In this document: positions 7,260-14,867 of the stretch, one piece after another
Position numbering within the stretch: position 1 is the stretch's first letter
Layout of the letters: each line of letters opens with the position of its first letter
Notes under the pieces: generated by a model
What the model was told of the DNA's origin: nothing
Databases searched by the model: none
Seen by the model: the letters and a program-made list of their open reading frames with translations, nothing else
IMG/VR virus record: IMGVR_UViG_3300042731_007028
Coordinates: 1 to 28,829 of that record
DNA length: 28,829 bases
Direction: 5' to 3' (one strand)
Origin: a virus
Translations under genes and position numbers: made by a program

Positions 7260-7819
7260 GCCGCATGCTCCAACGGAATTTTTACGAAGGCCTCGATCTG
7301 GGATGTGCTGCAGGCATTGATCACTGTCACACCAATTTTGTCCAAGGCCGGTTTTAGTGTGTCAAAGAATGGTAACATCTTGCTGAACTGCTTTTGCCGA
7401 TTCGCTACCACATAGCCGCTGTGCCAATGCGTTCTCTGCCCGTCGAAACACATATCGAAGCCCAGCAAAATAATAATCTTCGCGCCCAGGTGCACCGCTA
7501 AGTTGATCGCCGCATAACCTGAATTGTTGCCCGAGCGCAAACAGCCCGGGGTCAGGTCCAACCCTTTGTGGCCCGTAAGCGTGTACCGCTCCACGGCGGG
7601 GTGATCCATCTTCGCGCCCGTAATCAATCGACCCGCATGTCCCAATAGCGTGGTCTTATGCCAGTCAAAAAACCGGCGATCGGAGAAATACACCGCCTCG
7701 GCGCCCGGGACCGTCTCATACGCGCGGTTCACCGCAATGACGCGTTTGTCCGCCAACCTTCGCCAATCATAATTGTGTAGTGACGGTCCGCCCGCTACCA
7801 CATACATAATTTCGTCCAT
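7256..7819 (-). CDS. DUF115/MptE-like Rossmann protein (glycan-associated)
   Basis: This 187-residue protein opens MYVVAGGPSLHNYDWRRLAD followed by VIAVNRAYETVPGAE and VYFSDRRFFDWH. Its second half contains SGNNSGYAAINLAVHLGAKI followed by IILLGFDMCF. This GGPSL...NSGYAAxNLAxxLGAxxIxLLGFDM pattern is common in small phage proteins. It is related to the DUF115/MptE-like fold found in flagellar glycosylation factors and some sialyltransferase-like enzymes. A role in sugar transfer or nucleotide-sugar handling is therefore likely but not proven. It is the first gene of the glycan cassette, 4 bases after the tail terminator, with an AAGGCG ribosome site. The next gene starts within its stop codon. 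Confidence 0.7.
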   Translation of the reverse strand: MDEIMYVVAGGPSLHNYDWRRLADKRVIAVNRAYETVPGAEAVYFSDRRFFDWHKTTLLGHAGRLITGAKMDHPAVERYTLTGHKGLDLTPGCLRSGNNSGYAAINLAVHLGAKIIILLGFDMCFDGQRTHWHSGYVVANRQKQFSKMLPFFDTLKPALDKIGVTVINACSTSQIEAFVKIPLEHAA

Positions 7820-7823
7820 CTGG

Positions 7824-8207
7824 CTACGCCTTCATCGTTTTAAAGTTCCACACCAGTTCCGGCCGCTCATCCGCCGCGTCGTAACGCAATGGCAAGGGCC
7901 CGGAGTCCGCCGCGAAAATATACACATACCCCGACACCGTCGCATCATTTAAACTGTTGAACACCTCGTCCATCTTTGCCCGTGCGGCCGCGTATTCGAA
8001 CGTGCTATCCCGCACCCGCACCTGAAATGTGGGAAACGTGTGCGCCACACCCGGAGTCTGATCCGGCTCTGGACCGCCCGTCTCCAACACCGTCACCGAC
8101 TTATCCGGACTGTCCGGCTGGTACGACTTGTACAGCGTCCAGCCCGTCGCGCCGTCCGCCACGGCGTCCGCCACTAATTTGTCCCCAATATCATCCAACA
8201 GCGCCAT
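7824..8207 (-). CDS. Tail terminator / minor capsid protein (Minor_capsid_3-like)
   Basis: This 127-residue protein begins MALLDDIGDKLVADAVADG. The body TLYKSYQPDSPDKSVTVLET, then FQVRVRDSTFEYAAARAKMD and a C-terminal RPELVWNFKTMK, fits the minor capsid or tail-terminator family that caps the tail tube end facing the head. Length is normal. It sits between the gp10-like protein and, functionally, the tail tube gene, the usual place for a terminator, except that the glycan cassette is inserted after it. It starts 2 bases after the gp10-like stop. Structural assignment is by pattern and position; the fold was not computed. Confidence 0.78.
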   Translation of the reverse strand: MALLDDIGDKLVADAVADGATGWTLYKSYQPDSPDKSVTVLETGGPEPDQTPGVAHTFPTFQVRVRDSTFEYAAARAKMDEVFNSLNDATVSGYVYIFAADSGPLPLRYDAADERPELVWNFKTMKA

Positions 8208-8209
8208 CG

Positions 8210-8659
8210 CTACAAACTCTTAACCACTTTGTTCACATTCACCGCGACCCGTCGACTGATCTTCTTCGCCTCTTGGTTAAACGGTTGTTCCAAATACTTC
8301 CACTGTCCCACTTTCGAATACCGTTTGTATTTTTTACCCGACGGACTCACGCCCTTGGTCTTGCCCGCGCGCGGGTTCTCGTGTACGATCAGGGCGTACT
8401 TGGCCGCGGGCCCGCCGTAGCCCATCGTCACTGACAACGTACTTCCACTGGTTTTCGGCAATTCCACGAAACCACTCCCCCGCAAAGCACCCGTCACGAC
8501 CGGCACCAGCGCTTTCGATTTCGTCATGATCGCCTCGGCCTCAGTGTATAACGTCCGCTTGACTTCCTGCACGCCGACCTCGCCGAGTTTGCGCAATTTT
8601 TTCTCTAATGCTTCTAACCCTTTAATCTCAAATGTCGTCGTCATTTTGTTTTGTCCCAT
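8210..8659 (-). CDS. HK97 gp10-like tail-head joining protein
   Basis: This 149-residue protein carries the HK97 gp10 family pattern: FEIKGLEALEKKLRKLGE near the N-terminus, EAEAIMTKSKALVPVVTGAL followed by RGS, then a basic loop rich in Lys and Gly, and the C-terminal EAKKISRRVAVNVNKVV. Family members act in neck or tail completion. The ATG at 8659 lies directly after the previous stop. An internal ATG at 8644 (MTTTFEIKGLEALE) is an equally good start, with GGGA upstream, and would remove the five residues MGQNK. The residue run LVPVVTGALRGS is the family's most conserved part. Confidence 0.88.
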   Translation of the reverse strand: MGQNKMTTTFEIKGLEALEKKLRKLGEVGVQEVKRTLYTEAEAIMTKSKALVPVVTGALRGSGFVELPKTSGSTLSVTMGYGGPAAKYALIVHENPRAGKTKGVSPSGKKYKRYSKVGQWKYLEQPFNQEAKKISRRVAVNVNKVVKSL

Positions 8660-8977
8660 TCACCCAAAGAAAATTTTTGTGTGGTGCGCGCCGTCCTCAT
8701 CCGCATATTGCTCGAACGACAGTATGATCGGCGTCGACCCATCGGGTAGCGTCAGCTGGTCATCAGGACTCACCGTCGGTGTGCCGCCGATCCACACCAC
8801 GCCGCGCGCCACGACTTCCGAACCGTCCTTCGCCCGCACTTTTTGGTTTTTGTAAAGTACGCGCGCCGTGTAATCCACCGCGCTGCCGTACACCGGCTTG
8901 CCGTATGCATCGCGGCTGGCCAACTCGGCGTGGCTGACTGTGTGGGGCATGAGCTCTAAAAAATCATTGATCGCCAT
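8660..8977 (-). CDS. Putative head closure (stopper) protein
   Basis: This 105-residue protein starts at ATG 8977 (MAINDFLELMPHTVSHAELA), chosen because GGAGGAC lies about 8 bases upstream; the longer open frame to 9115 has no ribosome site near its starts. It contains YGKPVYGSAVDYTARVLYKN, then VVARGVVWIGGTPTVSPDDQ and a C-terminal LSFEQYADEDGAHHTKIFFG. The short beta-rich layout and the position between adaptor and gp10-like protein match head-closure proteins, which plug the portal channel and dock the tail. I do not recognise a named family with certainty. Confidence 0.65.
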   Translation of the reverse strand: MAINDFLELMPHTVSHAELASRDAYGKPVYGSAVDYTARVLYKNQKVRAKDGSEVVARGVVWIGGTPTVSPDDQLTLPDGSTPIILSFEQYADEDGAHHTKIFFG

Positions 8978-9109
8978 GGCGCATGTCCTCCAGCAATATG
9001 AACGGGTGGGGCTTGACCCCTCGCGGTCCGCCAGCCGTGCGCCGGTCCCCGCCGAAAGGAGCCACAGCGGAAACCATGCCCCCGGCACCGCGTAAAAGCC
9101 AACCCCCAT
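8964..9109 (-). other. Gap that may hide a small frameshifted gene
   Basis: Genes here are otherwise nearly contiguous, but 146 bases separate the 436-residue protein from the stopper start. One frame from ATG 9109 reads MGVGFYAVPGAWFPLWLLSA then GTGARLADREG, which looks protein-like. The -1 frame continues RGVKPHPFILLEDMRHGDQ and stops at 8964, overlapping the stopper start in the manner of coupled genes. A -1 shift at a GGGG run would join them into one product of about 48 residues. No ribosome site precedes 9109. It could equally be unused sequence. Confidence 0.25.
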
Positions 9110-9123
9110 TATCAATGGATAAA

Positions 9124-10434
9124 TCAGTCATACTCTAACCAGGACATCGTTGCACCAACAGACGCACTAACACCCGTCAACGCCGTGGCGTAGATAACAA
9201 ACATTTCCGAGTTGTCCGCCGCCACATTTTGCGTGATATTGTTAAATACCTGCAGTTCGTTTACATCGGCTTCGCCCACATCGCCCTTTCCAGCCTGTCC
9301 CTCCGGCACGTAACCGCTGTCAATGACGTGCTCAAAGAGACTCGTGACCGCCGAGATGTCCGTTGAATATTCGATAGAGCTGTCCGTCGCGTGCACGTCA
9401 TCCCACGTAGCTGTGATGCCGCTAGGCTCCGTTAGGTGAGCAAGCTCAGCATATACCGCGTTACTTTGCGAGATCATGCGTTGTGAAAACAATCTCGCGA
9501 TGCGGCGATTGGTCTTGCTTCGGAACGTTGTCTTCTGCCGGATAGCCAGCACGGGCGTACGGGTATTCGACACATCACGAAGATTAATGCCACTACCCAC
9601 AGAATGCCCCAACCCCGGCGATCTGTAACCGGCTTCGCTGGCCACCGTGGAGCACGTTTGCCGCATACTGTGGGTAGCGGCTTCCGAGGCGGACCGTTGT
9701 GATCGAAAAAATATACCGTTCTCATCGTCGTAATATCCGATCTGCTTGTACACCACGCCGTCTTCGACCTTTATCTCGTAGCGCAGTGGCAAATCCGGCG
9801 TGGACATGTAAACTGTTTCGAGGGTGTTGGCTGATATAACCTCGTGGAAATACACAGTGTCACCACCCAAGAAAACGCCATATCGTATCTTGTCCGCCCC
9901 GAGCCATTGAAAATCAATAACAAAGACCTGCATTTTCGAAGGATCCAACGTGACGCCCGTGGGGTTGTGGGGCAGCTTGCTCCCGTCCAACCGGTCAAGA
10001 TTCCAGTTACTCTGGGTCACTACATTGTCTACTACCGCGCCCGATGTCTTAGTTCGCCTTACAACGCTAAGCGATCCCGGTCCGATCACACCCGTGGCGA
10101 TGATATTTTGCGACTTGCCGGGTAGGTAGGTGTAATAACGGATACTCTGCCGGACAGCGGATTCCCCGTTAACCGCACCCACTGTTAATAATGCGGATGC
10201 TTCATTGGGCAGATACTCAATACTTGCCCCCGCGCCGTTCGTCAAACTCTCAAACAAGACGTCCAAGCCATATATCTGCTTTGAGATAAACAACGTTTCA
10301 GGCTGACCAACACGCAACCGGTTGGACGCATCCAGCAGATGCCGCCCAAACGTAATACGATCCGCCACGTCCAACCCGTACACCCGCTCCGCGACTTGGA
10401 CGACCTTCGGATCAAGTGTATTAACCATGCGCAT
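9124..10434 (-). CDS. Virion structural protein of the FQWLG/WNLDRLDG type
   Basis: This 436-residue protein shows a recurring virus-protein pattern: LFESLTNGAGASIEYLPNEA, RYYTYLPGKSQNI, VRRTKTSGAVVDNVVTQSNW followed by NLDRLDGSK, the strand block VFVIDFQWLGADKIRYGVFL, and VYMSTPDLPLRYEI. Similar sequences occur in many uncultured phages and large viruses, where they are annotated as hypothetical or capsid-associated. I infer a virion surface or fibre role. It lies between the head-tail adaptor and the stopper, an unusual place for a gene this long. The ATG at 10434 abuts the adaptor TAA, and an AGGAG sits just before that stop. The second ATG at 10428 has better spacing. Confidence 0.7.
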   Translation of the reverse strand: MRMVNTLDPKVVQVAERVYGLDVADRITFGRHLLDASNRLRVGQPETLFISKQIYGLDVLFESLTNGAGASIEYLPNEASALLTVGAVNGESAVRQSIRYYTYLPGKSQNIIATGVIGPGSLSVVRRTKTSGAVVDNVVTQSNWNLDRLDGSKLPHNPTGVTLDPSKMQVFVIDFQWLGADKIRYGVFLGGDTVYFHEVISANTLETVYMSTPDLPLRYEIKVEDGVVYKQIGYYDDENGIFFRSQRSASEAATHSMRQTCSTVASEAGYRSPGLGHSVGSGINLRDVSNTRTPVLAIRQKTTFRSKTNRRIARLFSQRMISQSNAVYAELAHLTEPSGITATWDDVHATDSSIEYSTDISAVTSLFEHVIDSGYVPEGQAGKGDVGEADVNELQVFNNITQNVAADNSEMFVIYATALTGVSASVGATMSWLEYD

Positions 10435-10878
10435 TTAACTCCTGTCGCAAATGTCTTCGCTTTCTTCCGGCGTCTCACTGGGATTGTCGTGCATCCCCCG
10501 CCGAAAACTGGGCCGATAGCGGTCCGTATCGTTCTCAACCGTGTCTTTGTCCGAGATGCTGATGCCGCCGGCATACGGCACCACGCCCACCGTGGCCGCG
10601 TCAGCCTTCAGGGCCTCAGCGACTTCCAGATAATGTTTGTACAAACTACTGTAAGCGATGCGTAAATCACCGACTTGCTTATCCGCCTTGCGACTGAATT
10701 TCAACGCCAGCGCCAATGCTACGCGCGCCGCCGCCATCCGGGGGTTCGCCTCCTCCGTCAGCGCCCAGCTGATCTCTTCATTCTGCACCAGCTGGTCCGT
10801 CGTGTCGGTGTCACCCACCAAAAAACGCACCTCATCCAGTTCACTGGATGCGGGGTTGCCTGAGTAAGACCATGTCAT
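10435..10878 (-). CDS. Head-tail connector (adaptor) protein
   Basis: This 147-residue protein begins MTWSYSGNPASSELDEVRFL, then VGDTDTTDQLVQNEEISWAL. It continues AAARVALALALKFSRKADKQ, then VGDLRIAYSSLYKHYLEVAE. This order, a short N-terminal VRFLxGDTD motif, an EEIxxxL helix and a long amphipathic helix pair with VGDLxIxYS, is typical of phage adaptor proteins that bind the bottom of the portal ring (gp6/gp15 type). The C-terminal 35 residues are acidic and look disordered (NPSETPEESEDICDRS). The ATG follows AAAGGACGG. It is a confident structural call from the wording of the motifs, though no alignment was run. Confidence 0.85.
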   Translation of the reverse strand: MTWSYSGNPASSELDEVRFLVGDTDTTDQLVQNEEISWALTEEANPRMAAARVALALALKFSRKADKQVGDLRIAYSSLYKHYLEVAEALKADAATVGVVPYAGGISISDKDTVENDTDRYRPSFRRGMHDNPSETPEESEDICDRS

Positions 10879-10901
10879 GACATTCCGTCCTTTCTTGACA
10901 T

Positions 10902-11312
10902 TTAAACCGGATGCTTACGAATCACGATATTTACCGCCATGGTGTCTAGCGCGGTAATGTCATTCTCGTCGTACACCACCAGATCCCACCCGGGGAACAA
11001 ATAAAAATCCTTGGGAATGGGCACGTTCAACGCACTGGCCACAAACGTCGTTTCGCGGTAGATGCCCTGGAGCAATTCATAATGGGCGCCGGTCACGCCC
11101 GCCGCCTGATCTGCCCCCGCCTCGGTGTCAAATACAAACGCATCGTCCGCATCCCGCGCCAGCACCGCCACTTGCCGAGCCCCGCCGCCCGACACCGTGG
11201 TAAAGTTGATGTGGCCGTACAAGATCTCATACTCCAGATCATCGGGCACCGTAAACACCTTGCTGTTACCCACGGTTAAATCCCGCAATAATTCTTTGCT
11301 CGATCTACTCAT
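10902..11312 (-). CDS. Small beta-rich structural protein of unknown role
   Basis: This 136-residue protein begins MSRSSKELLRDLTVGNSKVF and continues VPDDLEYEILYGHINFTTVS. Alternating hydrophobic and polar residues, few Cys and no membrane segment suggest an all-beta fold. The C-terminal half reads PIPKDFYLFPGWDLVVYDEN and ends VNIVIRKHPV. The pattern of a beta-sandwich with a LFPGWxL strand recurs in small phage proteins found near the major capsid gene. A head decoration or fibre-base role is possible, but I do not recognise the family. The ATG has GAGGAAA upstream. It lies between the Ser/Arg-rich protein and the adaptor, so it is probably a virion component. Confidence 0.72.
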   Translation of the reverse strand: MSRSSKELLRDLTVGNSKVFTVPDDLEYEILYGHINFTTVSGGGARQVAVLARDADDAFVFDTEAGADQAAGVTGAHYELLQGIYRETTFVASALNVPIPKDFYLFPGWDLVVYDENDITALDTMAVNIVIRKHPV

Positions 11313-11345
11313 CGTTCTATTTCCTCGCGCGATTTCACGCCACGT

Positions 11346-11984
11346 TTACACGATGCTACTTAAGTCCACCTCCCAGACATCCCCCGATGATTCCACAGTC
11401 AGCACTCCTCGAGTCCGGCTAACGGATTGAACAACCCCCTCCAATAATTCGTCTCCCTCACCCCGGAATGCGATGGACTGTCCCTTTTTATAACTCGCAA
11501 TGCCGGTTTTCGATTTCGGTTTTGATTTCGGCTTTGACCGTGATCTCGATCTCGACTTCGACGTTGCAGAACGCTGTTTTGAAGATGCCCGCAGGGAATC
11601 CGTCTTCGCGTTACGCGCCGCGGGAGAATCTACTGGGAGACCTTTCACCGGTTCCCCCGGCTCAAGCAGGATGTCTTTACCTTCCCGAATCCGCGCGACG
11701 TCAATGTCCGACAGGCGCGTACCCAGCAACGCCTCGACGATGCCAGTCAAGCGGTCCACCGAGGCCTGCAACCGCGCAAGGGTCTCCGCTCCGCTACCGC
11801 CCGACGTGGCAAAATCAATTGACTGACTGAGCCCGCCTGGTCCCAGTACTTCGATATAGTGCGCGCTGATCAAGGCGTCAAACGAGCGGGGAGGAATCCG
11901 GCTCATCTCCTCGTCCGTCAATTCATCCCCGTACGTCCGTTTTTCACCCAGCAACGTACAGCCTTTAATTACTCGCAATGGCAT
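11346..11984 (-). CDS. Ser/Arg/Lys-rich protein with SH3-like C-terminus
   Basis: This 212-residue protein has three parts. Residues 1-55 (MPLRVIKGCTLLGEKRTYGD, then EEMSRIPPRSFDALISAHYI) look like a small folded domain. Residues about 65-115 contain a helix (RLQASVDRLTGIVEALLG) and LSDIDVARIREGK. A strongly basic low-complexity tract, residues 134-160 (SKSRSRSRSKPKSKPKSK), then leads to a C-terminal beta domain (IAFRGEGDELLEGVVQSVS, VLTVESSGDVWEVDL) with the look of an SH3 or KOW fold. The basic tract could bind DNA or a polyanion. The ATG follows AAAAGGAGC. It is placed between the small Gly/Thr-rich gene and the beta-rich protein in the head block. I do not recognise a family. Confidence 0.75.
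   Translation of the reverse strand: MPLRVIKGCTLLGEKRTYGDELTDEEMSRIPPRSFDALISAHYIEVLGPGGLSQSIDFATSGGSGAETLARLQASVDRLTGIVEALLGTRLSDIDVARIREGKDILLEPGEPVKGLPVDSPAARNAKTDSLRASSKQRSATSKSRSRSRSKPKSKPKSKTGIASYKKGQSIAFRGEGDELLEGVVQSVSRTRGVLTVESSGDVWEVDLSSIV
11506..11563 (-). repeat. Short tandem repeat encoding alternating Ser and Lys/Arg
   Basis: On the minus strand this stretch is built of degenerate 6-base units of the type TCN(A/C)(A/G)N. They encode alternating Ser-Arg, then Pro-Lys and Ser-Lys pairs. The CGA/GAT-rich first half and the AAA-rich second half suggest expansion by slippage in two rounds. Such tracts often vary in length between related phages. Confidence 0.6.
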
Positions 11985-12019
11985 AATCCTATGCTCCTTT
12001 TATAGATAAACATAAAAAA

Positions 12020-12259
12020 TTAAGTTTGATTAGTCCACGTGGGGCTCGCTTTGGTGTTGGTGTTGGTATATAACTCGCCCGTGTCTATCGCTGTGTAAAT
12101 AGAACCCGGTCCAGCCCAACCAGCCCCCGTGCCACTCGTACCATTTACGGGAGTTGTGGCACCCGAAATAAGAAACGTACCCTCACCAAACTGTATGCCC
12201 CCCTTAAAGGAGCCTACACCCTTTGGACCGCTGGACGGTCTGACTTTCGTTAACGCCAT
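12020..12259 (-). CDS. Small Gly/Thr-rich head-region protein
   Basis: This 79-residue protein begins MALTKVRPSSGPKGVGSFKG. It then reads IQFGEGTFLISGATTPVNGT and ends GSIYTAIDTGELYTNTNTKA, then SPTWTNQ. The C-terminal GSIYxxxDTGxLYxNxxxxxxPTW motif is a common beta repeat in phage fibre and head-fibre proteins. There it often precedes further repeats, so a small head fibre or decoration role fits. The ATG follows AAGGAG. It lies directly after the major capsid gene. There is no trimerisation domain or membrane segment. I am confident that it is a gene and less so about its role. Confidence 0.7.
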   Translation of the reverse strand: MALTKVRPSSGPKGVGSFKGGIQFGEGTFLISGATTPVNGTSGTGAGWAGPGSIYTAIDTGELYTNTNTKASPTWTNQT

Positions 12260-12291
12260 CGTCGTTCTCCTTCTGCTTAACTTAACCCGTG

Positions 12292-13248
12292 TTAAGCCGT
12301 TGCTGTGTTGAAAAAGTAGCCTGCCGACGTCAGCACCGCTTTGTGGTCGTAGGCAAACTCGCCCTCAATCCGGTCCGCTTCCAAATGTTCCATGCGGAAG
12401 TTCTTCGTCCGCACCCCGCCGTTCGCCCCGCTGAATGCCCGCCAGGCGAACGTGTAACCCGCCGACGGCACAAGCAGCCCGGGCGCAGGCGCCACGTAGG
12501 CCAACAGCGCATGTTTGCCGGCGATAAAAGCATTGGTTTCCGCGGCTGCACCTTCCTGGCTGGTCGTGTACGACGCACCTGCCACTAGATATCGATCCAC
12601 TTCGAAGAACCGCGCCAACAACGTCGCAGTGATGGAGTCACTGCTCGTGTGTTTAAACCGGTCCGTCACGATGGGGTGGCGCTTTAACGCCTGATGAACG
12701 GGATAGCCCACGATCAACGTGTTGGCGTTCAAGCCGGTCTTCTGCTTAATGCCCGCCTTGCCCGCGTCGACGTCCGTCTCCGGATCGCTCGCCGCATCGT
12801 CCCATTGCGTAAAATCCGTGCCGCCGGTCACATTCGAATCCCAGATACCAGTCGTGAAATAAGATGACGTCCAGTTCACCTCTTTCTGGATCATCAACTG
12901 TTCCATCACGAACGTAGCCGCGCTGCGGTCCATATCAATCGCGGGATCTGAGTTGCTGCGAATCTGATCCGGCACGTCTTTGTGCTCCGCATACACCTCG
13001 CACGTGTACGTGGCCGTGTCGATATCAAAACCGCCGCCTGCCGATTCCGTGCCCGGTGCACGGGGTTTGGCGTTGTTACGTCGAAAGTCGGCCGAGTCGA
13101 ATACGAAATATTCATCGGATCGAAATTCCACCGGCACGGCGGGAAACGCTGTCATTGAAACAAAATCCGTCGCCTGCTGCATGTAAGCCACGCTGATATT
13201 CGTCAGTGCACGGGAGACGTGCACGTCACCTCTGGTCGGTTGAGTCAT
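12292..13248 (-). CDS. Major capsid protein
   Basis: This 318-residue protein begins MTQPTRGDVHVSRALTNISV and carries blocks typical of uncultured-phage major capsid proteins with the HK97 fold: FVSMTAFPAVPVEFRSDEYF, TYTCEVYAEHKDVPDQIRSN, ANTLIVGYPVHQALKRHPIV, HALLAYVAPAPGLLVPSAGY, TFAWRAFSG, and the C-terminal DHKAVLTSAGYFF. The Cys/His pattern and length are normal for this group. Ribosome site AGGAGG sits 8-13 bases before the ATG, behind a T-rich leader, as expected for the most abundant protein. It follows scaffold and decoration genes in the usual order. No delta-domain is obvious; the scaffold is encoded separately upstream. The shell is therefore probably assembled on the separate scaffold. 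Confidence 0.88.
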   Translation of the reverse strand: MTQPTRGDVHVSRALTNISVAYMQQATDFVSMTAFPAVPVEFRSDEYFVFDSADFRRNNAKPRAPGTESAGGGFDIDTATYTCEVYAEHKDVPDQIRSNSDPAIDMDRSAATFVMEQLMIQKEVNWTSSYFTTGIWDSNVTGGTDFTQWDDAASDPETDVDAGKAGIKQKTGLNANTLIVGYPVHQALKRHPIVTDRFKHTSSDSITATLLARFFEVDRYLVAGASYTTSQEGAAAETNAFIAGKHALLAYVAPAPGLLVPSAGYTFAWRAFSGANGGVRTKNFRMEHLEADRIEGEFAYDHKAVLTSAGYFFNTATA

Positions 13249-13304
13249 TGTAGATTTCCTCCTGTCAAATCAAAAACAAAACACGTTAACGCACAGCAAT
13301 AAAA

Positions 13305-13709
13305 TTACTGCGCTTCGACCTTATACGTGGGCACGCCGATAGTGACCGTGGCCAGCTCGTTCACTGCCGCGCCTTCCAGCACCACGCCCGCCGAGTAGTC
13401 CCCAACGTCGGCGCCGGTTACCGTGCCTTCGACCTTTTTGGCCAGACCGGATCCGTCCGTGCCCCACGTATCACCCGCCGTCAGCGTCTCCGCCGCCACC
13501 ACCTTCGTCACGCCGAGCGACATAATATCACCCGCTTCGCCCGCGCCGGGCTTATCCTGCAGCACGCCCAGCACCACTTCACCATCTGTATCGCACAGCG
13601 AAAACGTGTTGTTCGTCGTACTCATTTTTACGCACTTAAACTGGTGGCTAGTCATTGCGACGTCCGCCACCAAGTTGCCGATATTAAATCCCGGTAATTC
13701 CCAAGCCAT
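13305..13709 (-). CDS. Capsid decoration protein (DUF2190-like)
   Basis: This 134-residue protein begins MAWELPGFNIGNLVADVAMT, then HQFKCVKMSTTN. The block GEVVLGVLQDKPGAGEAGDI, then MSLGVTKVVAAETLTAGDTW and VVLEGAAVNELATVTIGVPT, is typical of DUF2190-type decoration proteins: small beta proteins that sit on the capsid lattice. It precedes the major capsid gene in the same order as in many siphoviruses. The ribosome site AGGAGGT sits 8 bases before the ATG. The gap to the capsid gene is T-rich, with no obvious terminator. Confidence 0.8.
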   Translation of the reverse strand: MAWELPGFNIGNLVADVAMTSHQFKCVKMSTTNNTFSLCDTDGEVVLGVLQDKPGAGEAGDIMSLGVTKVVAAETLTAGDTWGTDGSGLAKKVEGTVTGADVGDYSAGVVLEGAAVNELATVTIGVPTYKVEAQ

Positions 13710-13758
13710 GTCCCCTACCTCCTCTTGCTAATTAATAAAAAACAAAACCCGCGCGCGA

Positions 13759-14862
13759 TTAATGCGTGGCGCGTTCAGTGCGTTCTTGCCGAGCCAGGTC
13801 GGGGTGCTCGTCCAACGCCTTGACGAACGCTTGTTCAGACGAGATGCCATCGCGTTTGGCAATCTGCTTCGCGGCTTTCTCCAATTTCACCACGGCGGAT
13901 TCTTCCCCGCCCCCGTTGTCAATGTCGGTACCCACTTGCTTGAACAAGTTCTTCAACCCTTCGTCCGCCGCGCGCAGCACGCGCTCCAGTTCGAGGTAGT
14001 CCGCTTCATCCAAGGTGTCCGCCGCCTTCATCAATATCACGCCAAACTCGTCCGGCTTCATTGACAGGGTGTTAAACGCCGCCGCTTTGTTAATGTATTC
14101 CCGGCGCAGACGTGTCTCACGTTCCTTGACCAACAAAGTGCGCTCGCTCTCCAACGACTTCTTCAACTCAGCCGCCTCTTCCGCCGCCACCTTGTTTGCC
14201 TTCCAAAGTTGTTCCAAACCGGGACGCACGCTGTCCGGCACGGTGTCGTCAAACTCCAAACCACTGCCGTCCTTCTTCACGGTATAACCGAGGTCCTCGT
14301 CTTTCTTGCCCGCCTTCTTCATCTCGTCCGGAGGCGCATATCCGTAGCCTGCCTTAGACATTAACTTCTTCATGACTTCCTCAGGCATGCGGTCCTTCAC
14401 GCCGTTTAACGCTTTCAACGCCGTACGACAGGCCTTCTTCAACGTTTCGTCCATTTTGGCCTTGTCCATCTCGTCTTCCATTTCTTTTTCTTTCTGCTTC
14501 ATGGTCTCCTTCTCTTCCTCATCCATCTTACCAGCCTTCAGCACCGACACCGACCCGGCCAGTTCCGGCTCAGCGATCAACGCCTGTACCGCGCCGGCCA
14601 CGTCGGTGTCCTTATACGCCGTCTTGCAGATCGTGCTGTACGCCGTGTCCGATACAATCCGGCTCACGATATCGCCCAGACCGTCTTTGTTCGACGCCAC
14701 CGCCTTTAACAGCTCCGCCTGCTTGTCGTCTTGTATATTCAAAATTAATTCGTCCATCTCGCTACCTCCGCTTTTTGCTTTAAGCACCAAAAACTTCCGC
14801 CGGTTCGCGGCGGCATCCACCAAACTAACTTCTAATGCATCAATATCCGTGAGTTCATTCAT
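13759..14862 (-). CDS. Scaffold-like prohead protein
   Basis: The product is about 367 residues, starting at ATG 14862 (MNELTDIDALEVSLVDAAAN); an in-frame TTG at 14871 that overlaps the protease stop is a coupled alternative. The opening VSLVDAAANRRKFLVLKA resembles a sequence often found next to XkdF-type proteases. The middle is highly charged and helical (DEEEKETMKQKEKEMEDEMD, residues about 115-140) with a coiled-coil appearance. A second helical block runs EAAELKKSLESERTLLVKER. The C-terminal VKLEKAAKQIAKRDGISSEQ, then AFVKALDEHPDLAR, is a common scaffold-end motif. It probably guides capsid assembly and is cleaved by the protease at the end of the upstream gene. Position between protease and decoration/capsid genes fits. 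Confidence 0.82.
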   Translation of the reverse strand: MNELTDIDALEVSLVDAAANRRKFLVLKAKSGGSEMDELILNIQDDKQAELLKAVASNKDGLGDIVSRIVSDTAYSTICKTAYKDTDVAGAVQALIAEPELAGSVSVLKAGKMDEEEKETMKQKEKEMEDEMDKAKMDETLKKACRTALKALNGVKDRMPEEVMKKLMSKAGYGYAPPDEMKKAGKKDEDLGYTVKKDGSGLEFDDTVPDSVRPGLEQLWKANKVAAEEAAELKKSLESERTLLVKERETRLRREYINKAAAFNTLSMKPDEFGVILMKAADTLDEADYLELERVLRAADEGLKNLFKQVGTDIDNGGGEESAVVKLEKAAKQIAKRDGISSEQAFVKALDEHPDLARQERTERATH

Positions 14863-14867
14863 TTGTT

